Source of the DNA: Chryseobacterium sp. c4a
GTDB lineage: Bacteria; Bacteroidota; Bacteroidia; Flavobacteriales; Weeksellaceae
DNA: 64,000 bases
Direction: 5' to 3'
NCBI RefSeq assembly: GCF_009900745.1
Contig: NZ_WXVU01000024.1
Coordinates: forward strand, 1-64,000
Shown here piece after piece: positions 35,181-43,547 of the stretch; within the stretch, counting starts at the first letter, position 1, and the number at the start of each line of letters is the position of its first letter. A program made the translations under genes and the position numbers. Below the pieces are notes generated by a model. That model was not told the DNA's origin and made no database searches. It was given only the letters and a program-made list of their open reading frames with translations.

Positions 35181-36848
35181 ATGGATTTTAGGAATTTTAA
35201 AATACCCTACAACATCAATCCCCAATATTCAAAAAAAACCGCGTATTTCTCAATGGAGTTTGCCCTTGAGCAGGTACTGAAAATATACTCCGGAGGTCTT
35301 GGTTTTTTAGCAGGATCTCACATGAGAAGTGCTTATAATCTAAAGCAGGATCTTATTGGAATTGGTATTCTTTGGAAATTCGGATATTATGACCAGGCAA
35401 GAAATCACGATCAGACTTTGCAGCCTGTATGGACAAGAAAAATGTACAGTTTCCTTGAAGATACGGGAATAAGGTTTCAAATTGAAATTCACAGTGCTCC
35501 TGTTTGGGTAAAGGTATGGTACCTTGATCCTGAGATTTTCAATACAGCACCTATGTTTTTCCTGTCTACAGATGTTCCTGAAAACGATCATGTTTCAAAA
35601 ACAATCTGTCACAAACTATATGATGCCAATGAATCTACTAAACTGGCTCAATACATCTTATTAGGAAAAGGAGGTGCCAAATTATTAGATGAAATGAACA
35701 TCGAAAGGGATGTTTACCATCTAAATGAAGCTCATGGACTTCCTGCAGCATTTTATTTATTAAGAAAATACAATGGTGACCTTAATAAGGTTAAAGAAAA
35801 ACTGGTTTTCACTACACATACTCCTGAAGAAGCCGGAAATGAAAAACATAATTTCAGACTGTGTTATGATATGTCTTATTTCTCCAGCTATAGTATGGAA
35901 GAAGTAAAGGCTATTGAAGGAACAGACGATGACCGTTTCAACCATTCCCTTTGTGCTCTGAAAATGGCAAGAATCGCTAATGGGGTTTCTCAGCTTCATG
36001 GAGTTGTTTCCCGTACGATGTGGAATAAGTATCCGGGAATTTGTGAAATTACTTCTATTACCAATGCTCAAGACTTTAAGTATTGGGCAGACAAACCGCT
36101 TTACAACGCCAAAGATGAAAATGATGAAACCGTTTTTGATTATCGTAAAAAGCACCTGAAGAAAGAACTATTCAGTATTGTAGCAGACCAAACCGGAAAT
36201 CTTTTTAATCCGAATGTTTTTACCATTGTATGGGCGAGAAGATTCGCAGGCTATAAACGAGCTGAGTTACTTTTACATGATAAGGACAGATTTTACAGAC
36301 TTCTGAACAATCCAAAATATCCGGTACAGATTATCTGGGCAGGAAAACCTTACCCTATGGATTATTCGGCTATTTCAACGTTTAACACATTGGTTGAAGA
36401 GAGCAAAAATCATAAAAACATGGCTGTTCTCACCGGATACGAACTTTCTTTAAGCAAATCATTAAAGCAAGGATCAGATCTTTGGCTCAATAATCCAAGA
36501 GTTCCAAGAGAAGCTTCAGGAACTTCAGGAATGACGGCTGCTATGAACGGATCAGTCAACTTATCCACAGACGACGGATGGATTCCGGAATTCGCTAAGC
36601 ACGGAGAAAATTCTTTTGTAGTTCCCAAAGCAGACTACCTGAATATGAGTATTTACGAACAGGACAATTATGATTTAAACAAATTATATGAGATCCTTGA
36701 AAACGAAATCATTCCTATGTATTATGATCAGCCAGATCAATGGAGAAAGATCCAACATAATGCAATGAACGATGTAAAAGATCAATTCAATAGTGATAGA
36801 ATGGCGGATGAATATTACAAAGTCCTGTATAATCAGAACAATAATTAA
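35181..36848 (+). CDS. alpha-glucan phosphorylase homologue (GT35, short form) lacking the PLP lysine
   Basis: A 555-residue protein of the alpha-glucan phosphorylase family: AYFSMEFAL, YSGGLGFLAGSHMRSA, HLNEAHGLPAAF, FTTHTPEEAGNEKH, WARRFAGYKRAELLL and SDLWLNNPRVPREASGTSGM. Phosphate-contact residues of the RRFxxYKR motif are kept. However, residue 452 is Thr (codon ACG at 36534-36536) where phosphorylases have the Lys that binds pyridoxal phosphate (GTGNMKF or GTSGMKA). So ordinary phosphorolysis is doubtful; it may be a different transferase or a regulator. A TACCTTTG box lies at 35148-35155 and a terminator follows. Commonly annotated glycogen phosphorylase or glycosyltransferase. Confidence 0.82.
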   Translation: MDFRNFKIPYNINPQYSKKTAYFSMEFALEQVLKIYSGGLGFLAGSHMRSAYNLKQDLIGIGILWKFGYYDQARNHDQTLQPVWTRKMYSFLEDTGIRFQIEIHSAPVWVKVWYLDPEIFNTAPMFFLSTDVPENDHVSKTICHKLYDANESTKLAQYILLGKGGAKLLDEMNIERDVYHLNEAHGLPAAFYLLRKYNGDLNKVKEKLVFTTHTPEEAGNEKHNFRLCYDMSYFSSYSMEEVKAIEGTDDDRFNHSLCALKMARIANGVSQLHGVVSRTMWNKYPGICEITSITNAQDFKYWADKPLYNAKDENDETVFDYRKKHLKKELFSIVADQTGNLFNPNVFTIVWARRFAGYKRAELLLHDKDRFYRLLNNPKYPVQIIWAGKPYPMDYSAISTFNTLVEESKNHKNMAVLTGYELSLSKSLKQGSDLWLNNPRVPREASGTSGMTAAMNGSVNLSTDDGWIPEFAKHGENSFVVPKADYLNMSIYEQDNYDLNKLYEILENEIIPMYYDQPDQWRKIQHNAMNDVKDQFNSDRMADEYYKVLYNQNNN

Positions 36849-36863
36849 TTTGCATTAACATAC

Positions 36864-36895
36864 AAAATGCCTGGAAGTTTTCCAGGCATTTTTTT
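36864..36895 (+). terminator. terminator of the phosphorylase gene
   Basis: Stem ATGCCTGGA/TCCAGGCAT extended by A-T pairs, a 5-base loop and seven T. Confidence 0.88.
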
Positions 36896-36903
36896 ATTAT
36901 ATA

Positions 36904-37092
36904 TTATTTGCTTTTCTTTTTGGGTGGCACTTTCAAACCTTCTTCTCTTGCTTCAGAAATACCAATGGCCACCGCCTGTTTTCTGCTTGTCACTTTCTTT
37001 CCGGAAGAAGATTTTAATTTCCCTTCCTTGAACTCGTGCATTACTTTTCCTATTTTGTCCTGAGCTTTGTCTGAATATTTGGTCTTGCTCAT
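36904..37092 (-). CDS. small basic protein of DUF6496 type
   Basis: 62 residues: KVMHEFKEGKLKSSSGKKVT followed by SRKQAVAIGISEAREEG and a Lys-rich tail. This pattern is the DUF6496 family of small, highly basic proteins common in bacteria; function unknown, possibly nucleic-acid binding. It ends a two-gene set with the hypothetical gene 12 bases upstream. Confidence 0.75.
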   Translation of the reverse strand: MSKTKYSDKAQDKIGKVMHEFKEGKLKSSSGKKVTSRKQAVAIGISEAREEGLKVPPKKKSK

Positions 37093-37104
37093 GATGCTAT
37101 TTTT

Positions 37105-37578
37105 TTAAGATTTTGGCAGGGATACCCCTAGTTCATAAACTCTGGCATGTTTCAAATACTTTGAACGTTCTCTTGATGTTACCGATTGGAACTGATCATT
37201 TTTGATCACAATGATTGGATCTTCTATATTTTCTATCTCAAAATTGGCAAAATATCTTTCATCCGGACTTGTTTTATCGTTCTTAGCCTTAATTTTCTGC
37301 AGTTCTTCTGCATATTTTCTAAATCCGGGATCAGAGGAATGGATAAATTTATACTCATCGCCTGCATACACATAGTAATGAAGTTTTTTCTCTATCAATC
37401 CAGCTTCATCTGTGATTTCGGGATTATCATTTCCATCTTTAAATCCTACTTCCACTAATATTCCGCCTTTTTTGTTGGCGCATTGCTGAGCGTCATCAAA
37501 ACTGGAAAAACCTGTATAAACAATTCGGTCGTTCAACACATAACGGTTCAGTTTCTGGTTGTATGCATTCGTTTCCAT
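37105..37578 (-). CDS. hypothetical protein
   Basis: A 157-residue soluble protein of mixed alpha/beta sequence with no signal peptide or recognisable motif (begins METNAYNQKLNRYVLNDRIV). It sits 12 bases before the DUF6496 gene and is likely co-transcribed with it. I do not recognise it. Confidence 0.6.
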   Translation of the reverse strand: METNAYNQKLNRYVLNDRIVYTGFSSFDDAQQCANKKGGILVEVGFKDGNDNPEITDEAGLIEKKLHYYVYAGDEYKFIHSSDPGFRKYAEELQKIKAKNDKTSPDERYFANFEIENIEDPIIVIKNDQFQSVTSRERSKYLKHARVYELGVSLPKS

Positions 37579-37727
37579 AATTATTCTTTTTGATTGATTG
37601 GTAGTTATATATATTCAATTTTTTTGCCAAATTGCCTTTTTTAGAAAAATTATCCATCATCTTCTGATTTTGTTTTCTATGGTTATGTAAGCAAGATTCA
37701 TTAAATTTGGAATCATTAAAATTAAAA

Positions 37728-39857
37728 ATGAAAAAACTACTCTTAACTCTTACTATAGCAGCGGCATTTCATCATGTGTCTGCACAGGAAATCACTTTAG
37801 ATAAAATATATTCAGGATACTACCGTGGTAAAGGTATTGCGGGGATTACTTCCATGAAAAACGGAGAAAATTATTTGGTAATTGAACCGTCAGGAATTGC
37901 AAAATATTCTTATAAAACCTCCCAAAAAGAAGGAAATCTTGTAGATGGAAGCTTTGAAAGCTATATATTCTCAGATGATGAATCTAAAATTCTTTTGCAA
38001 ACAGGAAGCCAGCCCATTTACAGGCACTCTTTCCTTGGAAAATTTGATGTAAAAGATTTAAAATCTGGAAAAGTAATGAGTTTAAATGAAGGAAAACCCG
38101 TTCAGGAGCCTAGCTTTTCACCAGATGCCACAAAAGTAGCCTTCATTGTTGATAATAATTTATTCTATCAGGATCTAAGTTCTGGTAAAATTACTCAGAT
38201 TACTACCGATGGTAAGAAAAATGCTATCCTTAATGGTTTGGCAGACTGGGTATATGAAGAAGAATTCGGGCATGCAAAACAATATGAATGGACGAAAAAC
38301 TCTGATGCTATTGTATTTGTAAAATCAGATGAAAGCCAAGTTCCGGAAATTTATATTCCTATTTATGGAAAGAGTCTTTACCCTACTGAAATGCGTTATA
38401 AATATCCAAAAGCAGGTGAGAAAAACTCTATAGTTTCAGCACAGTTATATCGTCTTGATACTGGAAAAGTAATGCCATTAAACTTAGGTTCTTTCAAAAA
38501 TTATTATATCCAGAATGTTTTTCAGACCGCAAAAGCGGATGAAATGGTTCTGATCACATCTGAAAGAATTCAAAATGCTTCAGATGTATTAAAAGTAAAT
38601 ACTAAAACAGGAGCTGTACAAAAATTATTCACAGAAACTGATGATAAGTGGATTGAAACAGACAGTCCAACTATTGAATTCCTTGATGATGATTCTTTTC
38701 TTTGGGCATCAGAAAGAGATGGAAACCGTCACTTATACTGGTATGACAAGGATGGAAAACTAAAAAAACAAGTTACAAAAGGAAATTGGGAGGTGACAGA
38801 CTACTATGGTTTCAATCCAAAATCTAAGGAAATCTATGTTCAGACAACCGAAAAAGGAAGTATCAATAAAGTAGTTTCTAAAGTCAATATTGAAAACGGA
38901 AAATCTCAGCTAATCTCCAATACAGAAGGAAATAACTCTGCAAACTTCAGCAAAAATTACAATTATTTCATCGAAACATCTTCTTCGGCAGCAAAACCTC
39001 ATACTTATGTTTTGAAAGACGGAAATGGTAAAGCAGTCAAAGAACTTCAAAATAATAATGATCAGCTTCAGAAATTAAAAGCAGATAACTTTGTTGAAAA
39101 AGAATTCATCACCATTCCTAATGCAGTAGGTGATCAAATGAATGCATGGGTAATGAAGCCTAAAAACTTTGATCCTAATAAAAAATATCCATTGTTCATG
39201 TTCCAATATTCAGGGCCAGGTTCTCAACAAGTGGCTAATTCTTGGGACAATGGAAATACAATGTGGTTCAATCATCTTGTACAAAAAGGATATATTGTAG
39301 CTTGCGTAGATGGACGCGGAACAGGTTACAAAGGGGCAAAATATAAGAAAGTAACTTATATGAACCTTGGAAAATATGAGATCGAAGACCAGATTACAGC
39401 AGCAAAATGGTTCGGAAATCAATCCTATGTTGATAAGAGCAGAATCGGAATGTTTGGATGGAGCTTCGGAGGATATATGACCAGCTTAGCTATGACAAAA
39501 GGGGCTGATGTTTTCAAAATGGGAATTGCAGTAGCACCGGTAACCAACTGGAGATATTATGATTCTGTATATACGGAAAGATTTATGAGAACGCCTCAGG
39601 AAAATCCTGATGGATATGATAAAAACTCTCCTACTGAATATGCAAAACTGTTGAAAGGAAAATTCCTTTTAATTCACGGAACAGCTGATGATAATGTGCA
39701 TTTCCAAAACTCTATGGAGTTATCTGAAGCTTTGATCCAGAATAAAAAACAGTTTGATTTCATGGCTTATCCGGACAAAAACCATGGAATTTATGGTGGC
39801 CAGACAAGACCGCAGCTATATCAGAAAATGACAGATTTTATTTTAAATAACTTATAA
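37728..39857 (+). CDS. secreted dipeptidyl peptidase IV family serine peptidase (S9B)
   Basis: About 709 residues with a signal peptide (MKKLLLTLTIAAAFHHVSAQ), a beta-propeller domain (residues about 30-450) with the double-Glu motif that binds the substrate amino end (DWVYEEEFGH), and a C-terminal alpha/beta hydrolase. The catalytic Ser is Ser579 in GWSFGGYMT; Asp (GTADDNVHF) and His (DKNHGIYGG) follow. It removes N-terminal dipeptides, mostly X-Pro, probably in the periplasm. The start at 37728 avoids a TTG start inside a TAAATTTG promoter box (37702-37709). POT transporters nearby would import the products. Confidence 0.93.
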   Translation: MKKLLLTLTIAAAFHHVSAQEITLDKIYSGYYRGKGIAGITSMKNGENYLVIEPSGIAKYSYKTSQKEGNLVDGSFESYIFSDDESKILLQTGSQPIYRHSFLGKFDVKDLKSGKVMSLNEGKPVQEPSFSPDATKVAFIVDNNLFYQDLSSGKITQITTDGKKNAILNGLADWVYEEEFGHAKQYEWTKNSDAIVFVKSDESQVPEIYIPIYGKSLYPTEMRYKYPKAGEKNSIVSAQLYRLDTGKVMPLNLGSFKNYYIQNVFQTAKADEMVLITSERIQNASDVLKVNTKTGAVQKLFTETDDKWIETDSPTIEFLDDDSFLWASERDGNRHLYWYDKDGKLKKQVTKGNWEVTDYYGFNPKSKEIYVQTTEKGSINKVVSKVNIENGKSQLISNTEGNNSANFSKNYNYFIETSSSAAKPHTYVLKDGNGKAVKELQNNNDQLQKLKADNFVEKEFITIPNAVGDQMNAWVMKPKNFDPNKKYPLFMFQYSGPGSQQVANSWDNGNTMWFNHLVQKGYIVACVDGRGTGYKGAKYKKVTYMNLGKYEIEDQITAAKWFGNQSYVDKSRIGMFGWSFGGYMTSLAMTKGADVFKMGIAVAPVTNWRYYDSVYTERFMRTPQENPDGYDKNSPTEYAKLLKGKFLLIHGTADDNVHFQNSMELSEALIQNKKQFDFMAYPDKNHGIYGGQTRPQLYQKMTDFILNNL

Positions 39858-39871
39858 TCTTATATAAAATA

Positions 39872-39919
39872 AATAAAAGCCGTTTCACAAATCGTGAAAA
39901 CGGCTTTTATTATTTTTTC
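39872..39919 (+). terminator. terminator of the DPP-IV gene
   Basis: A long stem AATAAAAGCCGTTTCAC/GTGAAAACGGCTTTTATT with one bulged base, a 5-base loop, then TATTTTTT. AT-rich ends allow use from either strand. Confidence 0.8.
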
Positions 39920-39990
39920 CCAAACTCCCTCATACAGAAGAGTTTCAACTACATTGTTTAGCTGTAATACATCTTCTTTTTCAGATCAAC

Positions 39991-40824
39991 TCATTTTTTC
40001 AATAGATCAATCTCAATGATATTATTATCTTTTTTAATTCTTTCTTTTCTAAGGTTTTCTATTAATTTCATATGTTCCTGTCTTTTTTCTTCGGATTCAT
40101 AATATATATCCCCACTCAATACTTTCTGCCTAAATTCTTTAGCAGGATCATTACGGTATTCTCTATAAAATTTAACGAAATCATTGAAAATAAAATTCCG
40201 AGATTTTTTTTGTTCATCAACTATGTTAGGTATATAGCTATCTTTTATTTTTATCATTCCCTGAAGTTGAAAACTATGAGAGTTTGATTCATCTTTGATT
40301 TCTACAATTAACCCCGGTAAACCTCTGAATTTATATGGTCCATCATTAAACGGAATTTCTCCAGTAAACCAAGCCGTCCACTTTCTTCCAGCAAAATCAA
40401 GTTTTGCTTTCTGGCATTTATAATTTCCTATAATTCTTTTTTCAGGAAAAATCACCCAATTTAATGATCTATCATCAGAAATAATAAATTTATAAGTAGT
40501 TGAAAATTCATCCGTAATTAAACTAGTTTTAAAATCAGGATATTTTTTTATAATAATAAATCTACTATTAATATTATCATCTGGCATCGTCATAATTCCT
40601 TTTTTGACATCTTCCATCATAATAGAATCGGAAATCACTTTTTTCTGACTAATAAAAATCGATTTATCCTTTGTAACTTCTAAAACCATATTCTCATTTA
40701 TGATGTTATTTTTATTGAGAGAGTCGGGCATAGATTGATAGTTATATACAAAGCGATATCTCTGGGCAGGAAAAAAAGAAATTGCAAAAAAGATAAGAAA
40801 TAAAATATACCTTAAATTATACAT
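39991..40824 (-). CDS. GLPGLI family protein
   Basis: A 277-residue exported protein with a signal peptide (ending FFPAQ) and the family motif FRGLPGLIVEIKDE about two-thirds along, preceded by YKCQKAKLDFAGRKWTAWFT. GLPGLI proteins are found as sets of paralogues in Bacteroidota; their role is unknown, and they are presumed periplasmic. It lies 43 bases after a small double-glycine peptide gene on the same strand, with a hairpin in the gap, and beyond that a divergent XRE regulator, so the three may be a functional unit. Confidence 0.9.
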   Translation of the reverse strand: MYNLRYILFLIFFAISFFPAQRYRFVYNYQSMPDSLNKNNIINENMVLEVTKDKSIFISQKKVISDSIMMEDVKKGIMTMPDDNINSRFIIIKKYPDFKTSLITDEFSTTYKFIISDDRSLNWVIFPEKRIIGNYKCQKAKLDFAGRKWTAWFTGEIPFNDGPYKFRGLPGLIVEIKDESNSHSFQLQGMIKIKDSYIPNIVDEQKKSRNFIFNDFVKFYREYRNDPAKEFRQKVLSGDIYYESEEKRQEHMKLIENLRKERIKKDNNIIEIDLLKK

Positions 40825-40840
40825 ATGATTCTAATTTAAT

Positions 40841-40869
40841 AAACACCCTAAGATAGGGTGTTTTTTTTT
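40841..40869 (-). promoter_or_regulatory. intercistronic hairpin between peptide gene and GLPGLI gene
   Basis: A 10-bp perfect stem (AAACACCCTA/TAGGGTGTTT) with a 3-base loop overlaps the edge of the peptide stop codon. The strong T-run is on the plus strand (seven or more T), while on the minus strand only TTTATTAAATT follows, so for the leftward operon it looks like a weak attenuator or an RNA-stability hairpin rather than a full terminator. Confidence 0.6.
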
Positions 40870-41089
40870 AACAAGATACAGGATAAGAGCCAGTACTACA
40901 TACAGGATTCGTTTTTATATAAACACACCTACTACATGCATCACTATTATTAGAGCAGCACTTATAATACCCTCCGCTACCTCCTCCCTGTCCTTCCTTT
41001 ATCTGAATGTTTGCGTCAGGGTCGATAAGCCCTCCTGCAATTATTCTAAGATCATTCCTTGATAGTTTTTTTAAATTGATTTTTTTCAT
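40868..41089 (-). CDS. Cys-rich peptide precursor with double-glycine leader (bacteriocin-like)
   Basis: A 73-residue precursor. The leader MKKINLKKLSRNDLRIIAGG ends in Gly19-Gly20, the cleavage signal used by bacteriocin and similar peptide precursors, with hydrophobic residues at the usual spacing before it. The predicted 53-residue mature part has a Gly-rich turn (GQGGGSGGYYKCC) and six Cys (KCC, AC, RC, VC, SC). Short Flavobacteriia proteins of this build are labelled bacteriocin-like. No dedicated peptidase/ABC exporter or immunity gene is nearby, so toxicity and export route are inference. The promoter carries a perfect palindrome next to the -7 box and is divergent from an XRE regulator. 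Confidence 0.7.
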   Translation of the reverse strand: MKKINLKKLSRNDLRIIAGGLIDPDANIQIKEGQGGGSGGYYKCCSNNSDACSRCVYIKTNPVCSTGSYPVSC

Positions 41090-41110
41090 AATAAAAAGTT
41101 TTAAAATTGT

Positions 41111-41126
41111 ATGTCATCATTGACAT
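41111..41126. promoter_or_regulatory. candidate operator: perfect palindrome in peptide promoter
   Basis: ATGTCA-TCAT-TGACAT, perfect 6-base arms, sits 4 bases downstream of a TAGTTTTG -7 box (41130-41137, minus strand), where the transcript should start. This is the expected place for a repressor site, and the divergent XRE gene is the obvious candidate regulator. Confidence 0.5.
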
Positions 41127-41129
41127 TTT

Positions 41130-41137
41130 CAAAACTA
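41130..41137 (-). promoter_or_regulatory. -7 box of the peptide/GLPGLI operon
   Basis: TAGTTTTG on the minus strand matches TAnnTTTG. It lies 41 bases upstream of the peptide start. A TTG lies only 11 bases further up, shorter than usual. Confidence 0.45.
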
Positions 41138-41190
41138 AAAATAAAAGTCAAATATTAGTGAAAAATAAGTATGTAATTTTCAGGTATTTT

Positions 41191-41225
41191 TTTGCAAAAC
41201 AGGTACATATTTTTGCATATTTGCA
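41191..41225 (+). promoter_or_regulatory. TTTGCA repeats in the XRE gene promoter
   Basis: TTTGCA occurs three times (41191-41196, 41212-41217, 41220-41225); the first two are 21 bases apart, two helical turns. The second overlaps a TATTTTTG -7 box (41208-41215) 22 bases upstream of the XRE start. Autoregulation is possible. Confidence 0.35.
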
Positions 41226-41237
41226 AGAAACAAAAAA

Positions 41238-41603
41238 ATGATAGTACAAGAAAAACTTAGAAATCTACGAAAACAAAAAGGCATATCCCAAGAAAAAATG
41301 GCTAAAATACTATCTACAGATCCGTCTAATTATTCCCGCAAAGAGCGTGGAGAAGTAAAAATTCATGATGAAGAATGGCAAAAACTAGCACAGGCTCTTG
41401 AAGTTCCTATTGAAGATATTAAAGAGAATGAAAGCAAATTTTCTATTAATAATGACAATTCCACTTTTCATGATAATTCTGGTAACTACAATCAATATTT
41501 CAGCATTCCTAATTCTATAGTAGAAAATCTCCAAGATTATATTGCTATTTTAAAACAAAGAATTAACGAATTAGAGGAAGAAATTAAAAGTTTAAAATCT
41601 TAG
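41238..41603 (+). CDS. XRE-family helix-turn-helix regulator with C-terminal coiled coil
   Basis: A 121-residue DNA-binding protein. The HTH spans residues about 5-60 (LRNLRKQKGISQEKMAKILS, then NYSRKERGEVKI), typical of Cro/C1-type regulators. An Asn/Ser-rich linker (NNDNSTFHDNSGNYNQYFSI) leads to a C-terminal coiled coil (LKQRINELEEEIKSLKS) that should dimerise it. It is divergent from the Cys-rich peptide gene with a 148-base shared promoter region containing a perfect palindrome, so control of the peptide operon is likely (inference). Confidence 0.85.
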   Translation: MIVQEKLRNLRKQKGISQEKMAKILSTDPSNYSRKERGEVKIHDEEWQKLAQALEVPIEDIKENESKFSINNDNSTFHDNSGNYNQYFSIPNSIVENLQDYIAILKQRINELEEEIKSLKS

Positions 41604-41754
41604 ACAGAAATTTTATACTTTAAACAATATTTCAAACCTTCCCATTTAATTTGGATTGTTTCTATATTTATTTCATTAATCATTTAGGCCTATATTATTT
41701 ATTTTATCAATTGGAATTAAAAACCTATTTTTGGGGCAATTGAAATTTGAATAT

Positions 41755-43410
41755 ATGAAGACAAAACATCCTAAAGGGCTGCCTTATCTTTTCTTTACAG
41801 AAATGTGGGAGCGTTTCGGGTACTACCTGATTCTTGGAATCTTTGTTCTGTATGTTATTGAACCTACCGGTATGAAAGGAGGTTTAGGACTGCCTGACAA
41901 AACTGCTGATGACATTTTCGGAACTTATATTGCATTAACCTATCTTACTCCTTTTATTGGAGGATTTTTAGCGGATAGGGTGTTAGGATATATCAAGTCT
42001 ATTTATCTTGGTGGATTCTTAATGGCTGCCGGATATATCGGAATGGGTGTTTTCAAGGATTTACCTTTATTTTACTCTTCCCTTGCGTTAATTATTATTG
42101 GAAATGGTTTCTTTAAGCCTACTATTTCTACCCTTTTAGGAAATCTTTACTCTGAAGAGCCTTATAAGGCCAACAAAGATTCCGGATACAATATTTTCTA
42201 CATGGGAATCAACATCGGAGCGTTTATCTGTAACATTATTGCGGCATTTATGCGTAATAAATTCGGTTGGGGTGAAGCTTTCATTACTGCCGGAGTTGGG
42301 ATGCTTATTGGTATGGTTATTTTTACCATTGGAAGAAAACACTATATCCATGCAGCACAGATGAAACCTGTGCAGGAAGGAGATACCAAACTTTCTGAGA
42401 TTCTAATCAAAGTATTTGTTCCTGCTATTGCTGCCGGAGCCATCGGATGGTTTATCCCTAATAATATTTTTGGAAGTGATAGTACGGATGCTTTTATTTT
42501 TGCATGTATTCCTGTTATTTACTTCTATGCTTCTCTTTACTTTAAAGCTAAGCCTGATGAAAAAGCCTCAATTGGAGCGTTACTTTCTGTATTCCTAATC
42601 AGTATGTTCTTCTGGGCAGTTTTCAAACAAAATGGGACTGCTTTAACAAGATGGGCTAACTACTATACAGACAGAAGTGTTCCTGCTTCTTTGGAAAAGC
42701 CATTAGAAGGCATTTATATGGTTGATGGAAAAAGCTACGAAAACAAGGAGGTTCCTGTTTATGATAACCAATTCCGTTCTCAAAAAGATGACAACGGAGA
42801 TACTAAAAAAGAAACAGGAAAAGATGTTTACTTTAAAAATATCTCTCCGGAACAGCGTGCTGCTCTTGAGAAAAATCCTGAAAATAAGGTTTATTTATAC
42901 AATACAGAATTATTCCAGTCGATCAATCCATTCTGGGTAATTGCATTAACTCCGGTTGTGGTAGGATTCTGGGCATTGCTAAGAAGAAAAGGAAAAGAAC
43001 CTTTAACTCCTACGAAGATCGTTCTGGGGCTATTTATTTCAGGACTATCATGTCTTGTAATGGTTTTAGCAGTAATGGCTGGAGATAATGGGGCTGTAAA
43101 AGTTTCTCCTTTATGGCTGGTAGCGAGTTATGGAGTCATTACGATTGGAGAGCTATGTCTTTCGCCTATGGGACTTTCATTCGTATCCAAACTTTCTCCT
43201 GCGAGAATTACCGCTTTAATGATGGGTGGATTCTTCCTTGCGAATTCTGTAGGGAACAAACTTTCCGGTATTCTGGCGAGTACATGGTATAATTATGAAA
43301 ACAAGACGAATTATTTCCTTGTGAATTTCGCTTTGTTAATATTTGCTACACTTTTAGGCCTTTCCATGTTAAAAAGATTGAATAAAATCATGAAGGAAAA
43401 AGGGCATTAA
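41755..43410 (+). CDS. POT family proton-dependent oligopeptide transporter (first of three)
   Basis: About 551 residues, 12-14 membrane helices, with the POT signature ExxERFxYY (FFTEMWERFGYYLILGIFVL), GGFLADRVLG and NGFFKPTISTLLG, and a late GELCLSPMGLSFVSKLSP. It imports di- and tripeptides with protons across the inner membrane. A long hydrophilic insert at about residues 325-390 (rich in Lys/Asp/Glu) is larger than in its two paralogues. The ATG at 41755 is chosen because the earlier TTG lies in a TATTTTTG promoter box (41726-41733). A terminator follows. Confidence 0.93.
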   Translation: MKTKHPKGLPYLFFTEMWERFGYYLILGIFVLYVIEPTGMKGGLGLPDKTADDIFGTYIALTYLTPFIGGFLADRVLGYIKSIYLGGFLMAAGYIGMGVFKDLPLFYSSLALIIIGNGFFKPTISTLLGNLYSEEPYKANKDSGYNIFYMGINIGAFICNIIAAFMRNKFGWGEAFITAGVGMLIGMVIFTIGRKHYIHAAQMKPVQEGDTKLSEILIKVFVPAIAAGAIGWFIPNNIFGSDSTDAFIFACIPVIYFYASLYFKAKPDEKASIGALLSVFLISMFFWAVFKQNGTALTRWANYYTDRSVPASLEKPLEGIYMVDGKSYENKEVPVYDNQFRSQKDDNGDTKKETGKDVYFKNISPEQRAALEKNPENKVYLYNTELFQSINPFWVIALTPVVVGFWALLRRKGKEPLTPTKIVLGLFISGLSCLVMVLAVMAGDNGAVKVSPLWLVASYGVITIGELCLSPMGLSFVSKLSPARITALMMGGFFLANSVGNKLSGILASTWYNYENKTNYFLVNFALLIFATLLGLSMLKRLNKIMKEKGH

Positions 43411-43434
43411 TCCTTGATCTTATACAGAATAGCA

Positions 43435-43463
43435 AGCTGCGGACTACGTCCGCAGCTTTTTTA
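43435..43463 (+). terminator. terminator after the first POT gene
   Basis: A 10-bp GC-rich stem AGCTGCGGAC/GTCCGCAGCT with a 3-base loop and six T. Confidence 0.92.
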
Positions 43464-43484
43464 TTTAAAAATAAAATTAAAACC

Positions 43485-43514
43485 TTGCCAAAAACCTAAA
43501 ATAAACTATATTTG
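43485..43514 (+). promoter_or_regulatory. promoter of the second POT gene
   Basis: TTG at 43485-43487, a 19-base spacer, then TATATTTG at 43507-43514: the full Flavobacteriia consensus. It is 33 bases upstream of the ATG at 43548 and rules out the earlier TTG start. Confidence 0.8.
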
Positions 43515-43547
43515 TCAGTCTTAACAAAAATTAACAATAGAATAAAA

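Noticed and set aside
40841-40869. Full terminator for the peptide gene
   Set aside because: On the minus strand the T-run is broken, so it is listed as an intercistronic hairpin rather than a terminator.
43512-43547. TTG start extending the second POT gene
   Set aside because: The TTG lies inside the TATATTTG -7 box of a full promoter; the ATG at 43548 is better.
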